Part shown: piece by piece, positions 26,224 to 34,134 of the stretch
Numbering within the stretch: position 1 is the stretch's first letter
Layout of the letters: the number at the start of each line of letters is the position of its first letter
DNA from: Chitinophagales bacterium 33-2
GTDB taxonomy: Bacteria > Bacteroidota > Bacteroidia > Chitinophagales > Chitinophagaceae
Assembly (NCBI GenBank): GCA_002050435.1
Contig: MWYV01000044.1
Coordinates: forward strand, 1-64,000
Length of the DNA: 64,000 bases
Direction: 5' to 3'
Program-made: the position numbers and the translations under genes
The notes under the pieces: model-generated
Database searches by the model: none
The model's input: the letters and a program-made list of their open reading frames with translations, nothing else
Told to the model about the DNA's origin: nothing

Positions 26224-26820
26224 TTACTCTGCTTCTGCAACTACTTCTTTTACTTCGGGGATCATACGTTTCATCATGCCTTCAATTCCTGCCTTTAACG
26301 TGATCATGCTGGAAGGGCATCCGCTGCAGCTTCCCTGCAGCATCAGGTTTACAATCCCGTCATCATAACTTTTAAACTGTATGGCTCCGCCGTCCATTTC
26401 AACAGCGGGGCGAACATAATTATCCAGTAGTTCTTTAATTCTTTTTACAACATCGCTGTCATCAGCCAATACATCATTGGTGCTTTCCACTTTGCGTGTA
26501 GCCAGTTCCTCTTCATTCACAACAGGTTTACCTTCTTCCAGATATTCTTTGAGAAAATCCCTGATTGCGGGAATCACATCCTGCCAGTCTGTATCAGGTG
26601 TTTTTGTAAGGGTAACAAAATTGGATGCGATAAAAACCGATTTCAGGAACGGAAAACCAAAGAGTTCAGTGGCCAGAGGCGAAGGGCGGGCGCTTTCCAC
26701 ATCAGGAAAATCTGCACTTTTCCCCGGGAAAAGCAGCTTGTTGGCTACAAATTTCATGGTTTCCGGGTTGGGCGTCATTTCGGTATAGATACTGATAATT
26801 GGATTGCCTGTCTTGATCAT
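26224..26820 (-). CDS. NfuA-like Fe-S cluster carrier protein
   Basis: This 198-residue protein combines an Nfu N-terminal domain (MTPNPETMKFVANKLLFPGKS, residues 15-100) with a C-terminal NifU-type domain. The cluster-binding CxxC is in GSCSGCPSS, preceded by VRPAVEMDGGAI. It would hold a 4Fe-4S cluster between two subunits and deliver it to client enzymes. The start is placed at ATG 26820, which fits an upstream TAAATTTG promoter element; a longer frame to 26904 reads through that element. The length matches the bacterial/mitochondrial NFU1-type arrangement. Confidence 0.9.
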   Translation of the reverse strand: MIKTGNPIISIYTEMTPNPETMKFVANKLLFPGKSADFPDVESARPSPLATELFGFPFLKSVFIASNFVTLTKTPDTDWQDVIPAIRDFLKEYLEEGKPVVNEEELATRKVESTNDVLADDSDVVKRIKELLDNYVRPAVEMDGGAIQFKSYDDGIVNLMLQGSCSGCPSSMITLKAGIEGMMKRMIPEVKEVVAEAE

Positions 26821-26837
26821 AATGTGGAATTGAGGAA

Positions 26838-26845
26838 CAAATTTA
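26838..26845 (-). promoter_or_regulatory. -7 element (TAAATTTG) of the NfuA-like gene
   Basis: An exact TAnnTTTG match on the minus strand lies 17 bases before the ATG at 26820. Confidence 0.45.
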
Positions 26846-26945
26846 GTAAATCGGCGGGTGGAAAGTAGAAATAAAGGGTTAAAAGAAGGAATTAGCCGAA
26901 TCAAACATAAGAGAAGGCTTTGGCGGGGAGCAAAAAACGGAAATC

Positions 26946-29267
26946 CTACTGGTGGATCATTAGTTTTGCATAATTCAGCATGATCTTTTTTTCACCGTTT
27001 TGGTCAAATTTAATGGTGGCAACGGGATTATGGGCCGAACCTTCCATTTTTATAACCGCTCCAAATCCAAATTTCTGGTGCTCCACCCGCATGCCGGCTT
27101 CCAGTGCTTTTATATTACTGGGTGTAAAATTGGGTGAAGGCACATGGGCCACTTCTTTTTGTTTACCGTTTCCGCTGATGAGCGTTGAAACAAAACTTCT
27201 TTCCTGGGCAGGCTGTTGTGCATTGCCAAAACCTCTTTGCATTCTTTGAAATGCCGAACCAGGGTTGGATTGTGCAGATTGATTTTTTATGCCACCGCCC
27301 GCAAAACTTTTATCTACAAAATCCTGTGGTATTTCATCAATAAAACGGCTGGGATCATTTTGTTGAAGACTTCCAAATTTGTAGCGGGTATTGGCATAAG
27401 ATAAATACAGTCTTCCTTTTGCGCGCGTAATGGCCACGTAAAACAACCTTCGTTCTTCTTCCAGTTCTTCCCTGGTATTAATGCTCATTGCATTCGGAAA
27501 AAGACTTTCCTCAAGTCCGCCTACAAAAACCACCGGGAACTCAAGGCCTTTGGCAGCATGTATGGTCATGAGTTTCACCGTATCGGCATGCGGATCTTTT
27601 TGATCTGCATCGGTAAGAAGCGTGATCTGTTGCAGGTAAGTTGCAAGTCCTTTATCCCCCACTTCACCACTTTCCTCGCTCATTGGTGTTTCTGTAAATT
27701 CTTTGATGGAATTGAGTAACTCCTGCACGTTCTCGTAACGCTGAACACCTTCTGTGCTTTTATCGTTGAACAATTCTTTTACAAAACTGGTTTGCTTTCC
27801 TACATAGAAAGCAATATCGTAAGCATTCTTAGATTCAAGCATGCTGTGAAAACTCCGTATCATCAGCACAAATTCTTCTATGGCCTGTAAAGTGCCCGAC
27901 TTAAAGCCAAACATGGGCGCGTTTTCCAGTACCTGCCACATACTCATGTTGTGTTCATTGGCCGCAAGAATGGCGCGGTCAATAGAGGTCTTTCCAATTC
28001 CGCGCACAGGATAATTAATGATGCGCTTTAGGGCTTCTTCGTCGCGTGGGTTTACAATCATTCTTAAATAAGCTACATAATCTTTTACCTCTTTTCGCTG
28101 GTAAAAAGAAATGCCTCCATAAATGGTATAGGGAATAGAAGCCCTGCGAAGGCTTTCTTCAAATGAACGGCTTTGGGCATTGGTGCGGTAAAGAATAGCA
28201 AAATCTTTATTATGAAAATGATTGCGCAGTCTGAGTTCCTGGATGGCATCCGAAACGTAACGGCCTTCATCATTGTCTGTCATGCTGCGCACCAGTTTTA
28301 TTTTTTCTCCTGTGGCATTTTCCGTAAAAAGGGTTTTAGGAATTTGTCCCTTATTATTTTTGATCACTTCATTGGCAATGCTCAAAATATTTTGGGTGCT
28401 GCGGTAATTTTGTTCGAGCTTGATCACTTTAACTTCGTCGTAATCTTGCTGGAACTGTAAGATATTTTGAATGGTAGCCCCGCGGAATGAATAGATACTT
28501 TGGGCATCATCGCCCACAACGCAAACATTTTCATGAACGGCACCCAGTAGTTTTATGATCTCATACTGTGCAGGATTGGTATCCTGGTACTCGTCGATCA
28601 GGATGTATTTAAATTTATGCTGGTATTTGTGCAGTACTTCTGGAAAATGCTTCAGCAGCTCGTACATCTTAAATAAAAGATCATCAAAATCCATCGCGCC
28701 ATTCTTGAAGCAACGCTTTGAATAAGCATCGTAGATCTGCCCGATCATGGGGCGGTTGGAGCGCATATCCTCCTGCTGAATGTGGTAATCTGTAACATAT
28801 TCTTGCGGACCGACGAGTGAGTTTTTAGCGCTGGAGATCCTGTTGTACACCGTGCTGGGCTTATAATGCTGCACATCCAGGTTCAGTTCATTGGTTACCG
28901 CTTTAACTACGCTTTTGGCGTCATCCGTATCATAGATGGTAAATGCGTTCGGGAATCCGATGCGGTGGGCTTCGGCACGCATGATGCGCGCGAACACACT
29001 GTGAAAAGTACCAATATATAAATTTCTTGCCTCCCTGCTTCCGAGGATGTGGCCGATCCTTTCCTTCATTTCGGCAGCTGCCTTATTGGTGAATGTTAGG
29101 GCAAGTATATTGAATGCGTCCACACCATTGGCCATGAGGTGCGCGATCCTTGTTGTAAGCACTTTTGTTTTTCCGCTACCGGCACCTGCAACAATCATCA
29201 GTGGCCCTTCAGTTGTGAGAACAGCATCCTGCTGCCGGTCGTTCAATCCCTTCAGATATTCCTGCAT
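26946..29267 (-). CDS. UvrD/PcrA-type 3'-5' DNA helicase
   Basis: This 773-residue superfamily 1A helicase unwinds DNA in repair and at stalled forks. The motifs are in order: GAGSGKTKVLTTR (Walker A), LALTFTNKAAAEM, FHSVFARIMR, LIDEYQDTN (Walker B), VVGDDAQSIYSFRGA, LEQNYRS, VKLMTIHAAKGLEFPVVFVGG and EERRLFYVAITRAK. The C-terminal 110 residues are a Gln/Ser-rich linker followed by the PcrA-type tail (GMRVEHQKFGFGAVIKMEG), a Tudor-like RNA polymerase interaction module. A TACCTTTG element lies upstream. The choice between the names pcrA and uvrD is conventional. Confidence 0.94.
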   Translation of the reverse strand: MQEYLKGLNDRQQDAVLTTEGPLMIVAGAGSGKTKVLTTRIAHLMANGVDAFNILALTFTNKAAAEMKERIGHILGSREARNLYIGTFHSVFARIMRAEAHRIGFPNAFTIYDTDDAKSVVKAVTNELNLDVQHYKPSTVYNRISSAKNSLVGPQEYVTDYHIQQEDMRSNRPMIGQIYDAYSKRCFKNGAMDFDDLLFKMYELLKHFPEVLHKYQHKFKYILIDEYQDTNPAQYEIIKLLGAVHENVCVVGDDAQSIYSFRGATIQNILQFQQDYDEVKVIKLEQNYRSTQNILSIANEVIKNNKGQIPKTLFTENATGEKIKLVRSMTDNDEGRYVSDAIQELRLRNHFHNKDFAILYRTNAQSRSFEESLRRASIPYTIYGGISFYQRKEVKDYVAYLRMIVNPRDEEALKRIINYPVRGIGKTSIDRAILAANEHNMSMWQVLENAPMFGFKSGTLQAIEEFVLMIRSFHSMLESKNAYDIAFYVGKQTSFVKELFNDKSTEGVQRYENVQELLNSIKEFTETPMSEESGEVGDKGLATYLQQITLLTDADQKDPHADTVKLMTIHAAKGLEFPVVFVGGLEESLFPNAMSINTREELEEERRLFYVAITRAKGRLYLSYANTRYKFGSLQQNDPSRFIDEIPQDFVDKSFAGGGIKNQSAQSNPGSAFQRMQRGFGNAQQPAQERSFVSTLISGNGKQKEVAHVPSPNFTPSNIKALEAGMRVEHQKFGFGAVIKMEGSAHNPVATIKFDQNGEKKIMLNYAKLMIHQ

Positions 29268-29299
29268 ATATAAAGATGAAAAATGAAAATTAGTATAAG

Positions 29300-29307
29300 C
29301 AAAGGTA
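29300..29307 (-). promoter_or_regulatory. -7 element (TACCTTTG) of the helicase gene
   Basis: An exact TAnnTTTG match on the minus strand lies 32 bases before the helicase ATG. Confidence 0.45.
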
Positions 29308-29657
29308 CATTTTTAGAGCGATGCGTTCTGAGCAAGGCCGCCTGAATTGCCAGTTCTGGATAAATAAATTTGAATTATTTCCTGGGCATTAGGGGAAGTT
29401 CTCTGTAATGCTTTAAACGTTTATTATATGGGCATTTGCCCCATTAATTACCTTGATACTTAAAAGCCTTAGGAGCTATTTAAAATTGTATATACCCCCG
29501 ACGGAGCTTTAGTGGGGACCGTAGTTCCCTCTGAAGAAATGCGGGTTTCATTTCAGAAAGCCATTTCATAATCAAAACTAACCGGGTCAGCAATTCCATT
29601 ACTTTCCAGCTTTTCTCGTTTATACTCTATCGGCACGTAGTTTGTAAAACCCATGGT
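29308..29657. other. Intergenic region between helicase and L,D-transpeptidase genes
   Basis: About 350 bases hold no convincing gene. A small hairpin with arms GGGCA/TGCCC lies at 29430-29441 without a T run. A second weak stem, GGGGAC/GTTCCC, is at about 29513-29528. A promoter-like TAGTTTG, one base short of the consensus, ends about 14 bases before the transpeptidase ATG. Nothing else stands out. Confidence 0.5.
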
Positions 29658-31277
29658 ATGAAAAATTTATTAATAGCAGCAACGGTGTGTTTGTGTTTCA
29701 CAACCTCCTGCAACCAGGTAGCCGGCTGGTTAGGAAATGAATCAGACAGTACAGCAACTGTGGAGAACAATGCCATAGTTTGGGAACGTGATGAAAGCAT
29801 CAATGAATCCAATGCCTATTCTGACTTGTTTCTGGACAGCGCAGCTATAGAAAACTATATCAGCAAAGAAAATGTCTCGGATTCCTCAGCACAAAAGATC
29901 CGTAATTTTTATAAGGTTAGAAATTACCAGTATGCCTGGTTCACCACTCAGGGCTTAACCGAACAGGGCAGGGGCATTTGGAGTCTTCAATCAGCCGAAT
30001 CAGTTAAAACAGAGGCAGCGTTAAAGCAAAGAATGGATTCGCTCATGATGAATGATTCCATTTTCGTTCAGGCAGGCGATTCTTCTTATGCGCAAACCGA
30101 GCTTGGACTTACCGAAGAATTTATAGCTTATGCAGGCATGCATAAAGGGATTATTAATGAATCCAATCTGTACTACCTGGTACCTGCAAAACGCCAGGAT
30201 GCCATGCAGCTGGCAGATTCTATACTGAACAAAAACAAAGACTCCGCTTTGTATGCTGGTAATGCTGTATACACCGGTTTAAAAAATCATTTAACCCATT
30301 ATTACAATGCAGCCAAAAATGGCGGCTGGCAACCACTTCCTGCACAGGGAAAAAATTTAAAAAAAGGTAGCAGCGGTCAGGAAGTTTCAGCCATTAAGAA
30401 ACGGCTTGCTGCCACCAATGATTATACAAATGCAGATACTACTTCGGTATTCTCTGATTCTCTAGCAATGGCCGTTCAGCAATATCAAAAGCGAAATGGT
30501 TTGGCGCCAACAGGAATGATCAATGATTCGCTGATCAATATTTTGAATGTTCCTGCACAGGAAAGACTGGAGCAGATCCTTGTAAATATGAACCGCGCTA
30601 TGTGGATGCAACCGGCTGATGACAGTAACAGGATCGTAGTGAATATTCCTTCTTTTATGTTGTATGCTTATGAAGGAAGCAGCAAAGTACTGGAGATGCC
30701 AGTAATTGTTGGCAAGGAAGGTTCGGGCACCGTAATGTTCAACGGCGAAATTAACGAGGTGGTTTTTAACCCCACATGGAACATTCCTCAAAGTATAGTG
30801 GAGAAAGAAATAATGCCGGCAATGAAGAAAGATAAAAATTACCTGAAGAGCAGGAATATGGAAATTGTCAGCCAGAATGATAGCATCCCCACTATCAGGC
30901 AAATGCCTGGCAGGGATAACGCAATGGGACAGGTGAAATTTTTATTTCCTAACAGCTATGATATATACCTTCATGACACACCAGATAAATCACTTTTCAG
31001 CCAACAGGAAAGAGCACTGAGTCATGGTTGTATCAGGGTTCAGGATCCACTGGCGCTGGCACAGTTTGTATTAAAGAATCAACAGGAATGGACGCCGGAA
31101 AAGATCAGTTCTTCAATGAATGGATCTCAGGAACAAACCGTAAAAGTGAACCAGCAAAAACCTGTATATATCACTTATTACACAGCCTGGGTGGATGAAA
31201 ACGGGCACATGAATTTCCGTAATGATGTTTATGGACATGATAACGGCACCAGGTCAAGAATGTTTGTAAGAAGTTAG
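29658..31277 (+). CDS. L,D-transpeptidase (YcbB/LdtD-like), lipoprotein
   Basis: This 539-residue enzyme crosslinks peptidoglycan or attaches proteins to it through 3-3 type bonds. It has a lipoprotein signal (CLCFTTSC), an N-terminal scaffold, a peptidoglycan-binding-1 domain (GSSGQEVSAIKKRL ... YQKRNGLAPTGMIND) and a C-terminal YkuD domain. The catalytic motif is SHGCIRV with Cys458, and the partner His is in IYLHDTP. Insertion of the scaffold and the overall order follow YcbB. A terminator follows. The acidic linker after the lipid anchor is unusually rich in Ser, Asp and Asn but not diagnostic. Confidence 0.92.
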   Translation: MKNLLIAATVCLCFTTSCNQVAGWLGNESDSTATVENNAIVWERDESINESNAYSDLFLDSAAIENYISKENVSDSSAQKIRNFYKVRNYQYAWFTTQGLTEQGRGIWSLQSAESVKTEAALKQRMDSLMMNDSIFVQAGDSSYAQTELGLTEEFIAYAGMHKGIINESNLYYLVPAKRQDAMQLADSILNKNKDSALYAGNAVYTGLKNHLTHYYNAAKNGGWQPLPAQGKNLKKGSSGQEVSAIKKRLAATNDYTNADTTSVFSDSLAMAVQQYQKRNGLAPTGMINDSLINILNVPAQERLEQILVNMNRAMWMQPADDSNRIVVNIPSFMLYAYEGSSKVLEMPVIVGKEGSGTVMFNGEINEVVFNPTWNIPQSIVEKEIMPAMKKDKNYLKSRNMEIVSQNDSIPTIRQMPGRDNAMGQVKFLFPNSYDIYLHDTPDKSLFSQQERALSHGCIRVQDPLALAQFVLKNQQEWTPEKISSSMNGSQEQTVKVNQQKPVYITYYTAWVDENGHMNFRNDVYGHDNGTRSRMFVRS

Positions 31278-31300
31278 TTAAACGAAAAACCTTTATATAA

Positions 31301-31330
31301 AAGCATCTGCCGCCAGGTAGATGCTTTTTT
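31301..31330 (+). terminator. Terminator after the L,D-transpeptidase gene
   Basis: An AGCATCT/AGATGCT stem with a loop of about ten bases is followed by six T, 24 bases past the stop codon. Confidence 0.85.
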
Positions 31331-31358
31331 GTTTCTTGCACCTGAATGGTTTGAAATG

Positions 31359-31366
31359 TATTTTTG
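31359..31366 (+). promoter_or_regulatory. -7 element (TATTTTTG) of the DUF5723 gene
   Basis: An exact TAnnTTTG match lies 16 bases before the ATG at 31383. Confidence 0.4.
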
Positions 31367-31382
31367 AAAAAATTTCAATTTC

Positions 31383-32741
31383 ATGAAAAAGATCATGCTG
31401 TTCATTTTCCTTTCCAGCTACCTGATTGCTCAATCACAGGAATTCCCGGGTTACCGGTCTTTTACCAACAACGGCGTTAACGGGGTGTTTTTTAATCCAG
31501 CCAGCATTGCCGGCAATGCATACAAATTTGATATCAATCTGTTTTCCATCAATACAATAGTGGGGAATAACAAAGCAGATTTCAACCTGCGTTCTATCGG
31601 GCGCTCACTGAATTTTGATTCTTTAAAAAAGCAAATGTTTTCGGCGATGGGCGGACCCGCAACGGGTTACGTAAACGTAACGATCAACGGGCCTTCATTG
31701 ATGTTAAGATTAAATAACCGAACAGCAGTGGCACTAACTACCCGTGCACGTTCCATTGCCAATATCATTGACCTGGATGGCAAGCTTGCAGAGCAGGTAG
31801 TTGATGATCTTGAAAGCAATGTACAACTGCCCTACGGCATTTCTTCCAACACGGATATGCGTGTTGCAGCCAATGCATGGACGGAAATTGGTATTAGCAT
31901 TGGAAGAACGCTTTTTGAAAAAAATCAGCATGTGCTGAAAGGCGGACTTACGCTCAAATACCTGGGAGGTGTAGGTAATGGATATTTTAATGTAGAAAAT
32001 CTTAATGCAAGGATCGATGATGATCTTTTGGGAAATGTGTATATGGATAACGCCAGCGGTACGATCAGCATGGGCTTTGGAGGTATTAATATCAGCAATG
32101 TGGAAGCTGGTGATTTTTTTAATTTCAAGAACTCCGGGTTTGGTGCCGACCTTGGGTTTATATATGAATACAGGCCTGCCTCAAGTGGTTCATATAAATA
32201 TAAAGCCGGCATCTCCCTTACAGATCTTGGAAGCATTCGATACAATAGAGATATGCAGCGCAGCGGAAGCTATCGCCTGGATATTACGGGGAGCGAAAAA
32301 TTTTATTTTGATGAATTATCAGGAAAGGATTTTGAAGAATACAATGCGGTGTTTCAATCCAGGCCCCAATTTTTTACACCACTTGGAAGCCAGGAAGCTA
32401 CGTACAAGGTAGCCCTTCCCGCAACCGTTCATGTGGATCTTGATTATTTAATAAAAAAAGGATTTTACACATCGCTTCATGCGCAACTACCTTTAAACAG
32501 CGATGCCTATTATAACCCACGCAACTATTCAGCTTTTACGCTCACGCCTCGGTTTGAAACAAAGTTTTTTGCATTTGCTCTTCCTGTGAATTATAATGCG
32601 CTCACCAATTTCAACATGGGACTCGCATTGCGCGCAGGACCCTTGTTTTTTGGTTCCGGAAGTGTATTATCTGCTTTGTTTGGTTCTTCTAAACAGGCCG
32701 ATGCACACTTTGGGTTGAGGTTTGGAGGGTTGAAGAAATGA
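31383..32741 (+). CDS. DUF5723 family outer membrane protein
   Basis: This 452-residue protein has a signal peptide (MKKIMLFIFLSSYLIAQSQ) and the Bacteroidota DUF5723 pattern: NNGVNGVFFNPASIAGNAYKFDINLF at the start, then alternating amphipathic strands, SGSYKYKAGISLTDLGSIRY in the middle and a C-terminal ...LRFGGLKK. The fold is probably a transmembrane beta-barrel related to PorP/SprF or FadL-like proteins. No OmpA domain follows. Function is unknown. It lies alone between a terminator and the PAP2 gene. Confidence 0.8.
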   Translation: MKKIMLFIFLSSYLIAQSQEFPGYRSFTNNGVNGVFFNPASIAGNAYKFDINLFSINTIVGNNKADFNLRSIGRSLNFDSLKKQMFSAMGGPATGYVNVTINGPSLMLRLNNRTAVALTTRARSIANIIDLDGKLAEQVVDDLESNVQLPYGISSNTDMRVAANAWTEIGISIGRTLFEKNQHVLKGGLTLKYLGGVGNGYFNVENLNARIDDDLLGNVYMDNASGTISMGFGGINISNVEAGDFFNFKNSGFGADLGFIYEYRPASSGSYKYKAGISLTDLGSIRYNRDMQRSGSYRLDITGSEKFYFDELSGKDFEEYNAVFQSRPQFFTPLGSQEATYKVALPATVHVDLDYLIKKGFYTSLHAQLPLNSDAYYNPRNYSAFTLTPRFETKFFAFALPVNYNALTNFNMGLALRAGPLFFGSGSVLSALFGSSKQADAHFGLRFGGLKK

Positions 32742-32858
32742 GCATCCACTATTGCCTAGCACAACAATTGCTACGATAAGAAGATCATGAACAAAGGGTA
32801 AGGTCTGTAGCAACTGGAAAGTTGCCTGCTTTTTGATCAGGCAGGATTAAAGGAAATT

Positions 32859-33584
32859 ATGTTTTCAAGATTATCTTCAAGAGTAAAAAAAACCCTGGCC
32901 GCAATGGCCCTTCTCTCCCTGGAGATGGTCATTGTCATTGTAATTTTTGCTATTGCCCTTCTGGTTTTTGTTTTTGTGGCAAGAAAGGTTTTCCTTTTAG
33001 GTAGAACGGATTTTGATTTTCGCGTGTTTACATTCCTGGAGAGTTTTGTTTCAGACAGGAATAATAAAGTCATGAATTTCTTCACTTTTCTCGGTAAGCA
33101 CGATTTCCTGATTCCTGCAAACCTCATCCTGATCGCCTATTTTCTTTTAAGAAAAAGAAAATGGTATAGTATAAAAATTCCTGCTATTGCATTGAGCAGC
33201 CTGGGACTGATGTTTGTGCTGAAAAATCTGTTCAACAGGCCAAGGCCTGATATTCCGTTGCTTTATGAAGCTTCGGGATTAAGTTTTCCAAGTGGACACG
33301 CGCTCATGAGTGTAACTTTTTACGGACTGATGATCTACATCATTCACCAGATGGTTAAGCATACCGCCATTAAATGGGCGGCCATCACCTTCCTGATCCT
33401 GCTGATCATCATCATTGGCTTTTCCCGGATCTACCTGAGAGTGCATTATACCACAGATGTTATAGCAGGATTCTGCGTAGGATTTCTATGGCTGGTATTT
33501 GCCATCCACACTTTGAACAAAATGGAAAAATTCTCCCGCAAAAAGCTGGATACCGTGGTTTCTGAGGAACCTGTTCCTCAGTGA
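32859..33584 (+). CDS. PAP2 family phosphatase
   Basis: This 241-residue membrane phosphatase has six predicted helices and the three PAP2 motifs: KNLFNRPRP (motif 1), PSGHA (motif 2) and SRIYLRVHYTTDV (motif 3 with the catalytic His). Bacterial members recycle undecaprenyl diphosphate or dephosphorylate lipid phosphates. The N-terminal region starts with a basic stretch and an extra helix. Its 3' end overlaps a possible small minus-strand gene by seven bases. A short inverted repeat (TGCCTG/CAGGCA) lies just before the gene and is of no clear use. Confidence 0.9.
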   Translation: MFSRLSSRVKKTLAAMALLSLEMVIVIVIFAIALLVFVFVARKVFLLGRTDFDFRVFTFLESFVSDRNNKVMNFFTFLGKHDFLIPANLILIAYFLLRKRKWYSIKIPAIALSSLGLMFVLKNLFNRPRPDIPLLYEASGLSFPSGHALMSVTFYGLMIYIIHQMVKHTAIKWAAITFLILLIIIIGFSRIYLRVHYTTDVIAGFCVGFLWLVFAIHTLNKMEKFSRKKLDTVVSEEPVPQ

Positions 33585-33789
33585 TCAGCGTATAGTGTCT
33601 CTTTGATCAGATCCACACGGTTACGCATAGTCGAGGTATCAATAAGGTGAGGATTGCCATAATGCGTGACATCCGCTACTGCTCCTTCCGGTCCTGTTTT
33701 GCGGGTCCAGTCATCCACCATTCTGCCCTGGTCTGATACATTAGGGCGCCAAGCACCAGCATGATGACAAGTCCAATGATCTTTTTCAA
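33578..33789 (-). pseudogene. Possible frameshifted small membrane-anchored protein
   Basis: Two minus-strand frames look protein-like and would join by a frameshift. The first (33789 to 33676, TTG start) begins KKIIGLVIMLVLGALMYQ, a typical one-helix anchor, but then becomes unlikely and stops. The second, in another frame (ATG at 33721, stop at 33578), reads MVDDWTRKTGPEG and ends with TMRNRVDLIKETLYAD, which looks like a real soluble tail. A frame change near 33725-33745 would make one protein of about 70 residues. It could be a broken gene, a sequencing error or two chance ORFs. No homologue is recognised. Confidence 0.3.
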
Positions 33790-33854
33790 ACTAAGAATTT
33801 ATATAGTTTTCCTGATACGATCCATTCCCCGGTATAAATTTGGAAATCTGCATA

Positions 33855-33965
33855 ATGTTTTCGTCTTTTTTACTTGTTTTTTCACTGTGCTTCCTCGCAT
33901 CGGGGATCCTTTATGGGCAGCAGAATAAAAAATCAGCCGGAATAGATCGTTTCCTCATTATTTAA
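33855..33965 (+). CDS. Possible 36-residue hydrophobic peptide
   Basis: ATG 33855 opens a 36-codon frame that begins MFSSFLLVFSLCFLASGIL, a plausible signal or membrane segment, and ends in a short polar tail. An exact TAAATTTG promoter element lies at 33835-33842, 12 bases upstream. Very short frames like this arise by chance, and only the hydrophobic start and the promoter support it. Confidence 0.25.
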   Translation: MFSSFLLVFSLCFLASGILYGQQNKKSAGIDRFLII

Positions 33966-34056
33966 TTGAATGAAAGATGCAAGATTCCGGCCAGCCGGAA
34001 TTGAGTTTTAAGTTCAATCTTAACGAATAAGACTTTTCAGCGCGGGGCGAAAATCT
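33966..34056. other. Short intergenic stretch with a perfect inverted repeat
   Basis: ATTCCGGC at 33984-33991 and GCCGGAAT at 33994-34001 form an exact 8-base inverted repeat with a 2-base centre. No T run follows directly, so it may be an operator-like palindrome rather than a terminator. Confidence 0.4.
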
Positions 34057-34064
34057 TACCTTTG
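34057..34064 (+). promoter_or_regulatory. -7 element (TACCTTTG) of the ABC-F gene
   Basis: An exact TAnnTTTG match lies 66 bases before the ABC-F ATG. A TTTT at 34034-34037 stands 19 bases upstream as a weak -33 box. The resulting leader holds a hairpin (ACCCTG/CAGGGT, 34083-34097) and a ten-codon ORF. Confidence 0.5.
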
Positions 34065-34101
34065 CGGGCTCGTTCAAGCAAACCCTGTTTCAGGGTCATT
34101 G

Positions 34102-34134
34102 ATGAACGAAGAAGAAAATTTTTTCAGACTATGA
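34102..34134 (+). CDS. Possible leader peptide of the ABC-F gene
   Basis: The frame MNEEENFFRL (ten codons) starts at ATG 34102 and stops at TGA 34132-34134. The stop overlaps the ABC-F start codon in ATGA, the arrangement typical of translational coupling. A hairpin at 34083-34097 precedes it. ABC-F genes are sometimes controlled through ribosome stalling on leader peptides. Nothing in the sequence proves translation. Confidence 0.35.
   Translation: MNEEENFFRL

Noticed and set aside
34062-34130. TTG at 34062 as the ABC-F start
   Set aside because: It lies within the TACCTTTG promoter element, and homologous ABC-F proteins begin with MISANNI-like sequence as at 34131.
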